Source: Blautia sp. (lineage in GTDB: Bacteria; Bacillota; Clostridia; Lachnospirales; Lachnospiraceae). Taken from it: 64,000 nt of DNA. The position numbers and the translations under genes were made by a program. The stretch covers positions 1 to 64,000 of the forward strand of contig JAETNR010000005.1 of NCBI GenBank assembly GCA_021772055.1. The letters are read 5' to 3'. Shown here one piece after another: positions 34,410-41,971 of the stretch; position 1 is the stretch's first letter; each line of letters opens with the position of its first letter. The notes beneath the pieces were generated by a model. The model ran no database searches, was not told the origin of the DNA, and worked only from the letters and a program-made list of their open reading frames with translations.

Positions 34410-34784
34410 TCAGTCCCAGGTAAGGATCCCGGTTTTCATGGCTTCCTCATACCGTGAGATTTTGTAATCCAGACGGGAAATGGCCTGCTGAATGGTTTCC
34501 ATTTGCTTTTGAAGCTGTTCCCGCTGGGTGGTCAGCAAAAGCTTCCTCTGTGCAATGGTCTGATCCCCTTCCCGGGCCAGCTTCACATATTCCGTAATAG
34601 CCTCTACAGGCAGTCCGGCGCTTCGCATACATTTGACAAGCTCGATCCAGCCGCAGTCTTCCGGTGTATAATCCCTCAGCCCGCTTTTTGTGCGGTGAAC
34701 AGGAGGGATTGCTCCGATGCGTTCATAATAGCGGAGTGTGTCCTGGGTTAAATTGTATTTTTTACTTGCTTCGGAAATAGTCAT
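34410..34784 (-). CDS. MerR-family regulator
   Basis: A 124-residue protein with the MerR winged helix at the N-terminus (MTISEASKKYNLTQDTLRYY, then ERIGAIPPVHRTKSGLRDYT), residues 1-45, and a long coiled-coil dimerisation helix (residues 80-118). No Cys pattern for metal sensing is present, so it is of the BmrR/AdhR-like aldehyde or redox group. Start ATG 34784 follows GGAAGGAGATT. It leads the operon with the aldo-keto reductase and has a MerR-type promoter in front. Confidence 0.92.
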   Translation of the reverse strand: MTISEASKKYNLTQDTLRYYERIGAIPPVHRTKSGLRDYTPEDCGWIELVKCMRSAGLPVEAITEYVKLAREGDQTIAQRKLLLTTQREQLQKQMETIQQAISRLDYKISRYEEAMKTGILTWD

Positions 34785-34844
34785 GGAATCTCCTTCCGAT
34801 ATTTCTTTTTTTGAACAGACATTGCAGGATTCATTCACTATGTC

Positions 34845-34875
34845 AGTATAACACTTGGAGTCTGCTCCAGGTCAA
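34845..34875 (-). promoter_or_regulatory. MerR-type promoter with 19-bp spacer and operator palindrome
   Basis: On the minus strand, TTGACC (-35) and TATACT (-10) are separated by 19 bp, the overlong spacer typical of MerR-activated promoters. The spacer contains the palindrome CTGGAG-CAGA-CTCCAAG. Transcription would enter the MerR gene and the aldo-keto reductase, so the regulator probably activates its own operon. Confidence 0.8.
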
Positions 34876-34915
34876 TAGCTTTCTTTTGAAAAATGTGATT
34901 TATTTTAACTGGAAA

Positions 34916-34945
34916 TTACAACTTCATGGAAAAGTGTGCTATAAT
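34916..34945 (+). promoter_or_regulatory. Promoter of the DUF1002 gene
   Basis: TTACAA at 34916 and TATAAT at 34940 have an 18-bp spacer, and the TG-type base context before -10 (GTGTGCTATAAT) strengthens it. Confidence 0.65.
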
Positions 34946-34993
34946 GGGTGAAGCAAACGAGAAAACAAAATAAATATAACGGAGGAAGGTATT

Positions 34994-36583
34994 ATGAGAA
35001 AAAGAAGCATACTCAATGCGATTATTTGCAGTATATGCCTGATCGCGTCCAGTGCAGTTCCTGCTATGGCAGATTCTATGAAGGTGGTTACCCTTGGCGC
35101 TGATTTAAGCGAAGATCAGAAGAATACCATGATGAGGTATTTTAAGGTGGACAGCAGCCAGGTACAGATACTGACTATTACCAACCAGGATGAGAGAGAT
35201 CATTTAAGTGCATATGTTCCCCTGGAGCAGATCGGAAGCAGAACCGTAAGCTGTGCCTATGTAAAACCAACACAGTCCGGCGGAATCAAGGTTCGTACAG
35301 CCAACTTAAACTGGGTAACCTGCAACATGATCGCAACCACGCTTTCCACTTCCGGTGTGAGCAACTGTGAAGTCGTTGCAGCCTGCCCGTTTGAAGTATC
35401 CGGTACAGGAGCGCTGACAGGTATTATGATGGCTTATGAGACAGCCAGCGGCGAGCAGCTTGATACCACGAAGAAAGAGCTTGCCACCCAGGAAATGGTA
35501 GTAACCGGAAACCTTGCACAGCAGGTAGGACAGGATGACGCAACCAATATCATCAATGAAGCGAAAATGCAGATCCTTTCCGGCAATGTTCAGAATGCAG
35601 ATGAGATTTACAACATTGTTGTGAATATTGCGGAACAGAATAATATGCAGGTAGACGATGAGCAGCTTAATAAGATCGTTTCCCTTCTGGAACAGATCGC
35701 ACAGCAGAATTATAATTACGATGAAATGAAAGAGACATTGGAGAATGTAGAGCAGAATGTGACAGGCGAATCTTCCGGCGACGACTTTGTAGAAGATGAC
35801 GGCGATGACGCAAGCGACGAAGACAGTATTGTAGATGATCTGGATGAGAGCATTCTGGGCGAAGATGTCATTGCAGGCTCCACAGAGGATCCCTCCCTTG
35901 CAGAAGAGACTCAGGGCGAATCTTCAGGAGAGGATTGGTATACAGAGGATAACGGGGAAGACGGCAGTGACGGAGAGGAAGTTGAAGAGGTTCCGGAGGA
36001 TGACATGACAGGCGAAGAAACTCCGGATACAGAAGGGGAACAGGAAATTACGCCGGACAGCCTGGGAGAAGATGCGAGAAAACTTTATGACCGTGCAGAG
36101 AAATTCTGCAAAGGGGAATATGAAGGGGATGCAGAGGCACTTGCAGAGTCCATGGACGGCGCTGTGGCAGTCGTTACTTTAGACGAAGAGACAGGCAAGA
36201 ACTTAAAAGAACGCGTTCTGAAGGAGTACCTTAAGATTCTTGCAGATGACGCTGCTTCTTATGTATCCGCTGACACGGATCTTTACATGACTCCGGAGCT
36301 GAATATGCTGAATGATGCTATGATGAAGATTTTCGGACTGACAGTAGATGACAGCGGACAGCCGGATATCCTTTCCCTTCAGACTGCAGAAGAGAAACAG
36401 AAACTTTATGATGAGACAATGATCTTCTTTGAAGGCCTTTACGGCGAAAGCGTAAAATCCTACAGTGAGGTACTGGATAACACCGCTGAGACCGGAACTG
36501 AGGAAGAAACCGACGGAGAAAGCTATGAGGAAATTCCGGAAGATACAGGCGAGGAGTACTATGAGGAGATTCCGGAGGAATAA
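34994..36583 (+). CDS. Secreted DUF1002 protein with acidic C-terminal region
   Basis: A 529-residue protein with a signal peptide (cleavage likely after A-M-A near residue 26). The DUF1002 domain covers about 30-250 (VVTLGADLSEDQKNTMMRYF; NCEVVAACPFEVSGTGALTG). A very acidic, low-complexity stretch follows (about 255-355, rich in Asp, Glu, Ser). A second helical segment (RKLYDRAEKFCKGEYEG onward) precedes another Glu-rich tail ending at EEIPEE. The domain occurs in many Firmicutes as an extracellular or sporulation-linked protein without known function. Start follows GGAGGAAGG. Monocistronic. Confidence 0.88.
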   Translation: MRKRSILNAIICSICLIASSAVPAMADSMKVVTLGADLSEDQKNTMMRYFKVDSSQVQILTITNQDERDHLSAYVPLEQIGSRTVSCAYVKPTQSGGIKVRTANLNWVTCNMIATTLSTSGVSNCEVVAACPFEVSGTGALTGIMMAYETASGEQLDTTKKELATQEMVVTGNLAQQVGQDDATNIINEAKMQILSGNVQNADEIYNIVVNIAEQNNMQVDDEQLNKIVSLLEQIAQQNYNYDEMKETLENVEQNVTGESSGDDFVEDDGDDASDEDSIVDDLDESILGEDVIAGSTEDPSLAEETQGESSGEDWYTEDNGEDGSDGEEVEEVPEDDMTGEETPDTEGEQEITPDSLGEDARKLYDRAEKFCKGEYEGDAEALAESMDGAVAVVTLDEETGKNLKERVLKEYLKILADDAASYVSADTDLYMTPELNMLNDAMMKIFGLTVDDSGQPDILSLQTAEEKQKLYDETMIFFEGLYGESVKSYSEVLDNTAETGTEEETDGESYEEIPEDTGEEYYEEIPEE

Positions 36584-36616
36584 ATCAGATTTTTAAATGT
36601 AATATATAGAAATAAC

Positions 36617-36663
36617 GGCAGGGCATTGCATAGAGACTTATGCAGTGTCCTGTTGTCTTTTTA
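36617..36663 (+). terminator. Intrinsic terminator after the DUF1002 gene
   Basis: A stem of about 14 bp, CAGGGCATTGCATA / TATGCAGTGTCCTG, with one mismatch is followed by TTGTCTTTTTAA. Confidence 0.75.
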
Positions 36664-36772
36664 ATTATGAACTTTTTATGATTTCCGTGGTTCTGATGCG
36701 GGAATGACTGGAAAAAGCATATATTCTGTGTTAAAATGTAGAGAAATCTTTGGAGACCAGGAGGAATAAAAA

Positions 36773-37975
36773 ATGGGCTTGGCAGTGGTCACACTGAAAA
36801 AGGGAGAAGGACGGGTTCTGAAATCCGGTGGAATGTGGATTTTTGATAATGAGATCGCAAGTATTATGGGAAGCTTTGTAAATGGCGATGTGGTGCTTGT
36901 GAAGGATTTTGACGGCTATCCTCTTGGCAGAGGCTATATCAATACGAATTCAAAAATTACGATCCGTCTTCTTTCAAGGGACGAGCATCAGAAGATCGAC
37001 AGGGATTTTTTTGAACAGCGTGTCCGTGATGCATGGGAATACAGAAAAAAAGTGGTGGATACCGGCTGCTGCAGGGTGGTCTTCGGGGAAGCGGATTTTC
37101 TTCCGGGACTGGTGATCGATAAGTTTTCCGATGTATTGGTGGTACAGTCCCTTGCCCTTGGAATTGACCGATGGAAAGAAGAAATCGTGGATATGGTGAA
37201 AAACGTCCTGGCAGAGGACGGAATCATGATCCGGGGCGTATATGAGAGAAGTGATGCCAAGGTCCGCGCTCAGGAGGGCATGGAGCTTTATAAGGGATTT
37301 ATGGGACCGGAGTTTCCCACTATGGTGGAAATTCTGGAAAACGGGGTAAAATATAAGGTAGATGTAAAAGACGGACAGAAGACGGGATTTTTCCTGGATC
37401 AGAAGTACAACAGACTTGCGATACAGAAGCTTTGTAAAGATGTCAGAGTGCTGGATTGTTTTACCCATACAGGTTCGTTTGCACTGAACGCAGGAATTGC
37501 CGGAGCGAAAAGTGTTACCGGGGTGGATGCATCCCAGCTTGCTGTCGATCAGGCAGAAGAAAATGCCAGGCTGAACGGTCTGGAGGACAGAGTGAAATTT
37601 ATCTGCAGGGATGTTTTTGAACTTTTGCCGGAGCTGGAGGAGAAGGGAGAGAAATTTGACCTGGTGATTCTGGATCCCCCTGCTTTTACAAAATCCAGAA
37701 ACTCCGTAAAAAATGCAGTGAAAGGTTATAGGGAGATCAATTTAAGGGCTATGAAGCTTGTGAAGGACGGCGGTTTTCTGGCAACCTGTTCCTGTTCCCA
37801 TTTTATGACATATGAATTATTTACCCAGACTATCGGACAGGCGGCGCGGAATGTTCATAAGCGCCTGCGTCAGGTGGAATACAGAACCCAGGCACCGGAT
37901 CATCCTATTTTATGGGCAAATGACGAATCCTACTATCTGAAATTCTATATTTTCCAGGTATGCAGCGATAGATAA
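36773..37975 (+). CDS. Class I SAM-dependent rRNA methyltransferase (RlmI-type)
   Basis: A 400-residue protein: N-terminal PUA RNA-binding domain (about 1-75), a beta-hairpin domain (FGEADFLPGLVIDKF), and the Rossmann methyltransferase domain with the DGQKTGFFLDQKYNR landmark, SAM motif VLDCFTHTGSFALNAG (about 225), GVDAS, and motif IV VILDPPAFTK (about 297). The CSCSHF segment carries the likely catalytic Cys for a 5-methylcytidine-type reaction. RlmI methylates 23S rRNA C1962 in E. coli; the exact target here is inferred. Start follows CCAGGAGGAAT. Confidence 0.92.
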   Translation: MGLAVVTLKKGEGRVLKSGGMWIFDNEIASIMGSFVNGDVVLVKDFDGYPLGRGYINTNSKITIRLLSRDEHQKIDRDFFEQRVRDAWEYRKKVVDTGCCRVVFGEADFLPGLVIDKFSDVLVVQSLALGIDRWKEEIVDMVKNVLAEDGIMIRGVYERSDAKVRAQEGMELYKGFMGPEFPTMVEILENGVKYKVDVKDGQKTGFFLDQKYNRLAIQKLCKDVRVLDCFTHTGSFALNAGIAGAKSVTGVDASQLAVDQAEENARLNGLEDRVKFICRDVFELLPELEEKGEKFDLVILDPPAFTKSRNSVKNAVKGYREINLRAMKLVKDGGFLATCSCSHFMTYELFTQTIGQAARNVHKRLRQVEYRTQAPDHPILWANDESYYLKFYIFQVCSDR

Positions 37976-37994
37976 GAGAAAGTGAGGAATGAAT

Positions 37995-38507
37995 ATGAGT
38001 TTTCATGAAGTAAAAGCAGAAGAACTGAATATGAACCCTTTTACCAAGATTGGGAAGGAGTGGCTGCTGATTACAGCAGGTACAGAAGAGAAATGCAACA
38101 CAATGACTGCCAGCTGGGGCGCAATGGGTGTGATGTGGGGGAAAAATGCCGTAACCGTATATATTCGCCCGCAGCGGTACACCAAGGAATTTGTGGATAA
38201 GGAAGACACCTTCACCATATCCGTTCTTGGGGAGAACTACCGAAAAGCCCTGAATTACTGCGGAACCGTAACCGGAAAAGGAATCGATAAGATCAAAGAG
38301 GCAGGCCTTACTGCTTACGGTGTGGATAAAACCGTAGGAATCGCCGAGGCTGACCTGATTCTGGTGTGCAAAAAGATGTATCAGGATAACATCAAACCGG
38401 AATGCTTTACAGAAACGGCTCATGATGAAAAATGGTATCCCCAGAAGGATTATCATACCATGTATATTGCGGAGGTCGTGAAAGTTCTGGTAAGAGATAA
38501 CATGTAA
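37995..38507 (+). CDS. Flavin reductase-like FMN-binding protein
   Basis: A 170-residue protein of the flavin-reductase split-barrel family. The FMN-contact region is visible (LLITAGTEEKCNTMTASWGA; AVTVYIRPQRYTKEFV). I choose ATG 37995 over 37989 because GTGAGG lies 7 bp before it, while the first ATG is only about 1 bp from it. It follows the methyltransferase by 19 bp, probably in the same transcript. Electron donor and partner are unknown. Confidence 0.88.
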   Translation: MSFHEVKAEELNMNPFTKIGKEWLLITAGTEEKCNTMTASWGAMGVMWGKNAVTVYIRPQRYTKEFVDKEDTFTISVLGENYRKALNYCGTVTGKGIDKIKEAGLTAYGVDKTVGIAEADLILVCKKMYQDNIKPECFTETAHDEKWYPQKDYHTMYIAEVVKVLVRDNM

Positions 38508-38554
38508 CGTCTTACAGATTGTGACATAAGAACTATGGAGAAAGAAGGAATTTC

Positions 38555-38965
38555 ATGAGAGAAAAGTTTATCAAATTCATGCAGGGCAGGCATGGGGTGG
38601 ACGATTATGCGAAGTTTACCATGGGGGTGGCGATTGTCTCCATCATCCTGTCGATTTTTATAAGGAAAGGAAGTTTCCTTGGCGCACTGTTGGATACGAT
38701 AGGACTTTTGGCAATAATCTATACTTACTACCGGATCTTGTCCCGGGATCTTGGCAAACGCTATCAGGAGAACCAGAAATATCTGGAAAAAACCAATAAG
38801 CTCCGGATACGTTTTCGCAAAGAAAAGAGTATGATGAAGCAGAGAAAAACACATCATATCTATACATGCCCGGGATGCGGTCAGAAGATCCGTATTCCAA
38901 GGGGAAAGGGAAAAATCGAGATTGAGTGTCCCAAGTGCCATACCAAATTCGTGAAGAAGAGCTGA
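38555..38965 (+). CDS. Small membrane protein with C-terminal zinc ribbon
   Basis: A 136-residue protein. Two hydrophobic segments (about 24-38 and 45-63) are followed by a basic cytoplasmic stretch and a CxxC-x17-CxxC zinc-ribbon pattern (CPGCGQKIRIPRGKG, then ECPKCHTKF). The ribbon faces the cytoplasm by the positive-inside rule. It ends 17 bp before a DUF5685 gene, and the three genes to 40517 form a tight cluster with a DnaJ protein. No function is known; a protein quality or assembly role is suggested only by these neighbours. Confidence 0.8.
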   Translation: MREKFIKFMQGRHGVDDYAKFTMGVAIVSIILSIFIRKGSFLGALLDTIGLLAIIYTYYRILSRDLGKRYQENQKYLEKTNKLRIRFRKEKSMMKQRKTHHIYTCPGCGQKIRIPRGKGKIEIECPKCHTKFVKKS

Positions 38966-38982
38966 TTCTGCGTGGAGGTAGT

Positions 38983-39885
38983 ATGTTCGGTTATATAGTG
39001 ATAAACAAGCCGGAGATGAAGTTTAAGGATTTTGACATGTATTGTTCCTTTTACTGCGGGCTTTGCAGGGAATTGCGGGAAAAATACGGGATTGCAGGTC
39101 AGATCAGCCTGAATTACGATCTGACCTTTGTGATTCTGCTGCTGAGCGGTTTATATGAGCCGCCTGTCCGCAAAGGGACGACACGCTGCATTATCCATCC
39201 GGTGGTGAAACAGACGGTCAGAAAGAATGTAATGACAGAATATGCGGCAGATATGAACCTGCTTCTTACTTATTATAAGTGCATGGATGACTGGAATGAT
39301 GAGCAGAAGGTGCTCCGCCTTGGCTACGCCAGGCTTTTGAAGGGTGGAAGCCGGAGAACCGGGGACGCTTACAGGGAAAAAACAAAGAAGATCGTTTCTT
39401 TGCTGGAACAGCTGTCTGCATGGGAAAAGGCCGGGGAGACGGATATTGACAAAATGGCCGGCTGCTTTGGCGGTATTATGGAAGAGATTTTTGCTTACAA
39501 GCAGGATAACTGGGAACCCACACTTCGAAAGATGGGATTTTATCTGGGAAAATTTATTTACCTTCTGGATGCATACGATGATGTGGAAAAAGACGCAGAA
39601 ACAGGAAATTACAATCCCTTTTCCAAAGATTATATAATGGAAGGGTTTGAAGAGCGGGTGCGCAAGCTCCTAATGATGATGATGGCAGAAGCCTGCAGGG
39701 AATTTGAGAAGCTTCCTATTATAAAATATGCGGATATTCTGCGGAACATTTTGTATTCCGGCGTCTGGTGCCGTTTTCAGGCAGTGACTGAGAAACGTAA
39801 GGGCAGTAAGTGTGCCGGAAATCAAAGCCCCGGAGAACATGCAGCGGCTGCGAAGCAGGGAGGAACAGGAGAAAAAACATGTTAG
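38983..39885 (+). CDS. DUF5685-family protein
   Basis: A 300-residue helical protein with conserved Cys in [16 protein letters not shown] (about residues 22-37), plus downstream CIIHP, YKCMDDW and MAGCFGGIM segments. The pattern of Cys and acidic residues ([13 protein letters not shown]) resembles an all-helical metal- or isoprenoid-like fold, but no reaction is known. Start ATG 38983 follows TGGAGGTAGT. The last 35 residues are low in hydrophobics. It overlaps the dnaJ-like gene by 7 bp. Confidence 0.8.
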   Translation: MFGYIVINKPEMKFKDFDMYCSFYCGLCRELREKYGIAGQISLNYDLTFVILLLSGLYEPPVRKGTTRCIIHPVVKQTVRKNVMTEYAADMNLLLTYYKCMDDWNDEQKVLRLGYARLLKGGSRRTGDAYREKTKKIVSLLEQLSAWEKAGETDIDKMAGCFGGIMEEIFAYKQDNWEPTLRKMGFYLGKFIYLLDAYDDVEKDAETGNYNPFSKDYIMEGFEERVRKLLMMMMAEACREFEKLPIIKYADILRNILYSGVWCRFQAVTEKRKGSKCAGNQSPGEHAAAAKQGGTGEKTC

Positions 39886-40517
39886 ATCCATATAGCGTTC
39901 TTGGCGTTTCCAGGAATGCCTCTGATGAGGAAATCAAAAAGGCATACAGGCGTTTGAGCAGGAAATATCATCCTGATGCGAATATTAACAATCCGAATAA
40001 AGACCAGGCGGAAGAAAAGTTTAAAGAGGTTCAGCAGGCATATGACCAGATTATGAGAGAACGGGAGTATGGAAGCAGTGCAGGCACTTCCGGAGGTTTC
40101 GGAGGCTTTGGCGGTTTTGGCGGCCAGGGCAGCAGTACCTATCAGGATGAAGAAGCTATGCGCAGGCAGGCTGCTGCAAACTATGTGCAGAGCGGACATT
40201 ATCAGGAGGCACTGAATGTGCTTTCTTCTTTAAGCCAGAGGAACGGGCAGTGGTATTACCTGTCTGCCATGGCAAATATGGGCATGAGAAATAATGTGAA
40301 GGCCCTGAGCGATATCAGGGAGGCTGTGCGCCTGGAGCCTGATAATGCTCAGTATAGAATGCTTCTGCAAAGAATGGAAGGCGGGGGAGACTGGTATCAG
40401 GAAATGCAGAATCCCTTTGGAGGAATGCCCTCTGCAGGCGGGGATTTTTGCATGAAGCTGTGCCTTGCAAATGTGGCATGCAATTTGTGCTGTCCGGGAA
40501 GATTTTTCTGCTTATAG
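39879..40517 (+). CDS. J-domain protein with TPR-like region and Cys-rich tail
   Basis: A 212-residue protein. The J domain is at residues 1-65, with the HPD motif in KYHPDAN, which stimulates DnaK. A Gly/Phe-rich linker follows ([13 protein letters not shown], about 70-85), then a tetratricopeptide-like helical part (about 95-170), and a C-terminus ending with Cys-rich [20 protein letters not shown]. It lacks the DnaJ zinc finger, so it is a specialised co-chaperone. Start ATG 39879 lies in the previous gene behind AGGAGG. The Cys-rich tail may bind metal or be lipid-modified. Confidence 0.88.
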   Translation: MLDPYSVLGVSRNASDEEIKKAYRRLSRKYHPDANINNPNKDQAEEKFKEVQQAYDQIMREREYGSSAGTSGGFGGFGGFGGQGSSTYQDEEAMRRQAAANYVQSGHYQEALNVLSSLSQRNGQWYYLSAMANMGMRNNVKALSDIREAVRLEPDNAQYRMLLQRMEGGGDWYQEMQNPFGGMPSAGGDFCMKLCLANVACNLCCPGRFFCL

Positions 40518-40560
40518 CAGATTGACATTTTGGGAAGATGCTACTAAGATAATAAATGTT

Positions 40561-40708
40561 TTGTAACTATTCAGTAGGTAATATCCCGCGAGGTGTTTTC
40601 ATGCATTTATGCATGAAAATCCCGAGACATACAAGCCAAAATTCCTTCACCAAAGGTGATTTCTAATGAATTTTGGCTCGTAACTGTGAAGGTACTGAAC
40701 AGTTACAA
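40561..40708. repeat. MITE-like palindromic element in front of ddh
   Basis: Terminal inverted repeats TTGTAACTATTCAGTA (40561-40576) and TACTGAACAGTTACAA (40693-40708) match at 15 of 16 positions. They are flanked on both sides by TGTT, a possible target duplication. Inside are hairpins TTTTCATGCAT / ATGCATGAAAA and GCCAAAATTC / GAATTTTGGC with TCACC/GGTGA. No ORF is present. The element ends 21 bp before the ddh ribosome-binding site, so it lies in the ddh leader. Confidence 0.75.
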
Positions 40709-40743
40709 TGTTTTTTAATGACGAAAAACAGGAGGAAATGAGA

Positions 40744-41730
40744 ATGAGCATTCGTATAGGAATTATGGGATACGGCAATCTTGGCCGAGGCATTGAGTGT
40801 GCCATTAAACACAATCCGGATATGGAGCTGGCTGCTGTTTTTACCCGCCGTGCACCGGAAACCGTGAAGATTCTTACAGAAACAGCGAAGGTCTGCCGTG
40901 TGGATGAGGCAGAAAGCATGAAGGATGAGATCGACGTTATGATCATGTGCGGCGGAAGTGCTACAGACCTTCCGGTTCAGACTCCTAAATTTGTGCAGTG
41001 GTTTAATGTAGTAGACAGCTTTGACACACATGCAAGAATTCCGGAGCATTTTGAAAATGTGGATAAGGCAGCATCAGAAAGCGGTCATGTGGGGATTATT
41101 TCCGTTGGCTGGGATCCCGGAATGTTTTCTTTGAATCGTATGTATGCCAATGCGATTCTTACCAATGGAAAGGATTATACTTTCTGGGGTAAGGGCGTAA
41201 GCCAGGGACATTCGGATGCCATTCGCCGCATTGACGGGGTAAAGGACGGCAAGCAGTATACCATTCCTGTAGAGTCTGCGCTGGAGTCTGTCCGCAGGGG
41301 AGAGAATCCGGAGCTGAGTGCACGTCAGAAGCATACAAGAGAGTGCTTTGTGGTAGCTGAAGAAGGTGCGGATCTGGCCCGCATTGAAAATGAGATTAAG
41401 ACCATGCCCAACTATTTTGATGAGTATGATACAACGGTACATTTCATCTCCCAGGAGGAACTGGACCGCGATCACAGTGGAATCCCTCACGGCGGATTTG
41501 TGATCAGAAGCGGAAAAACAGGATGGAATGATGAACACAGCCATGTGATCGAGTACAGCCTGAAGCTGGATTCCAATCCGGAGTTTACTTCTTCCGTGAT
41601 CGTTGCCTATGCAAGAGCTGCTTATCGTATGAACAAAGAGGGCCAGAAAGGATGTAAAACAGTCTTTGATGTTGCACCTGCATATTTAAGCGTTCTGGAT
41701 GGTGCACAATTGAGAAAGCATCTTTTATAA
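40744..41730 (+). CDS. ddh: Meso-diaminopimelate dehydrogenase
   Basis: A 328-residue NADPH-dependent enzyme that makes meso-diaminopimelate from tetrahydrodipicolinate in one step for lysine and cell wall. The N-terminal nucleotide-binding motif is GIMGYGNLGRG (about 6-16). Substrate-pocket sequences include VDSFDTH, SVGWDPGMFSLNR and the WGKGVSQGHSDAIRRI stretch, followed by the H-x-E-type C-terminal lobe. Start ATG 40744 follows CAGGAGG. It is monocistronic, with the MITE-like element upstream. Confidence 0.96.
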   Translation: MSIRIGIMGYGNLGRGIECAIKHNPDMELAAVFTRRAPETVKILTETAKVCRVDEAESMKDEIDVMIMCGGSATDLPVQTPKFVQWFNVVDSFDTHARIPEHFENVDKAASESGHVGIISVGWDPGMFSLNRMYANAILTNGKDYTFWGKGVSQGHSDAIRRIDGVKDGKQYTIPVESALESVRRGENPELSARQKHTRECFVVAEEGADLARIENEIKTMPNYFDEYDTTVHFISQEELDRDHSGIPHGGFVIRSGKTGWNDEHSHVIEYSLKLDSNPEFTSSVIVAYARAAYRMNKEGQKGCKTVFDVAPAYLSVLDGAQLRKHLL

Positions 41731-41790
41731 ATCAGAGAACGTTTTGGGGGAGAAATCCCTAAATATTACAAAAGTATTAAAAAACTTTTT

Positions 41791-41832
41791 AAAAGGATGA
41801 AACTATCTTGCGGATGGGATCATCCTTTTTTT
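41791..41832 (+). terminator. Intrinsic terminator after ddh
   Basis: AAAGGATGA / TCATCCTTT stem followed by TTTTTTATT. Confidence 0.85.
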
Positions 41833-41855
41833 ATTACATATTTAAGTCTTAAAGG

Positions 41856-41884
41856 TTGACGAAGATGTATAATTGGTATATAAT
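41856..41884 (+). promoter_or_regulatory. Promoter of the repeat/NlpC-P60 gene
   Basis: TTGACG at 41856 and a perfect TATAAT at 41879 have a 17-bp spacer. Confidence 0.85.
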
Positions 41885-41971
41885 GAGGACATAAAGTTGT
41901 AACAAGATTGTAAAGAAATTTTTTAAAAGCAGCAAAATAATAAAAATATAAAATAAAAAAGGAAGGTAAGT

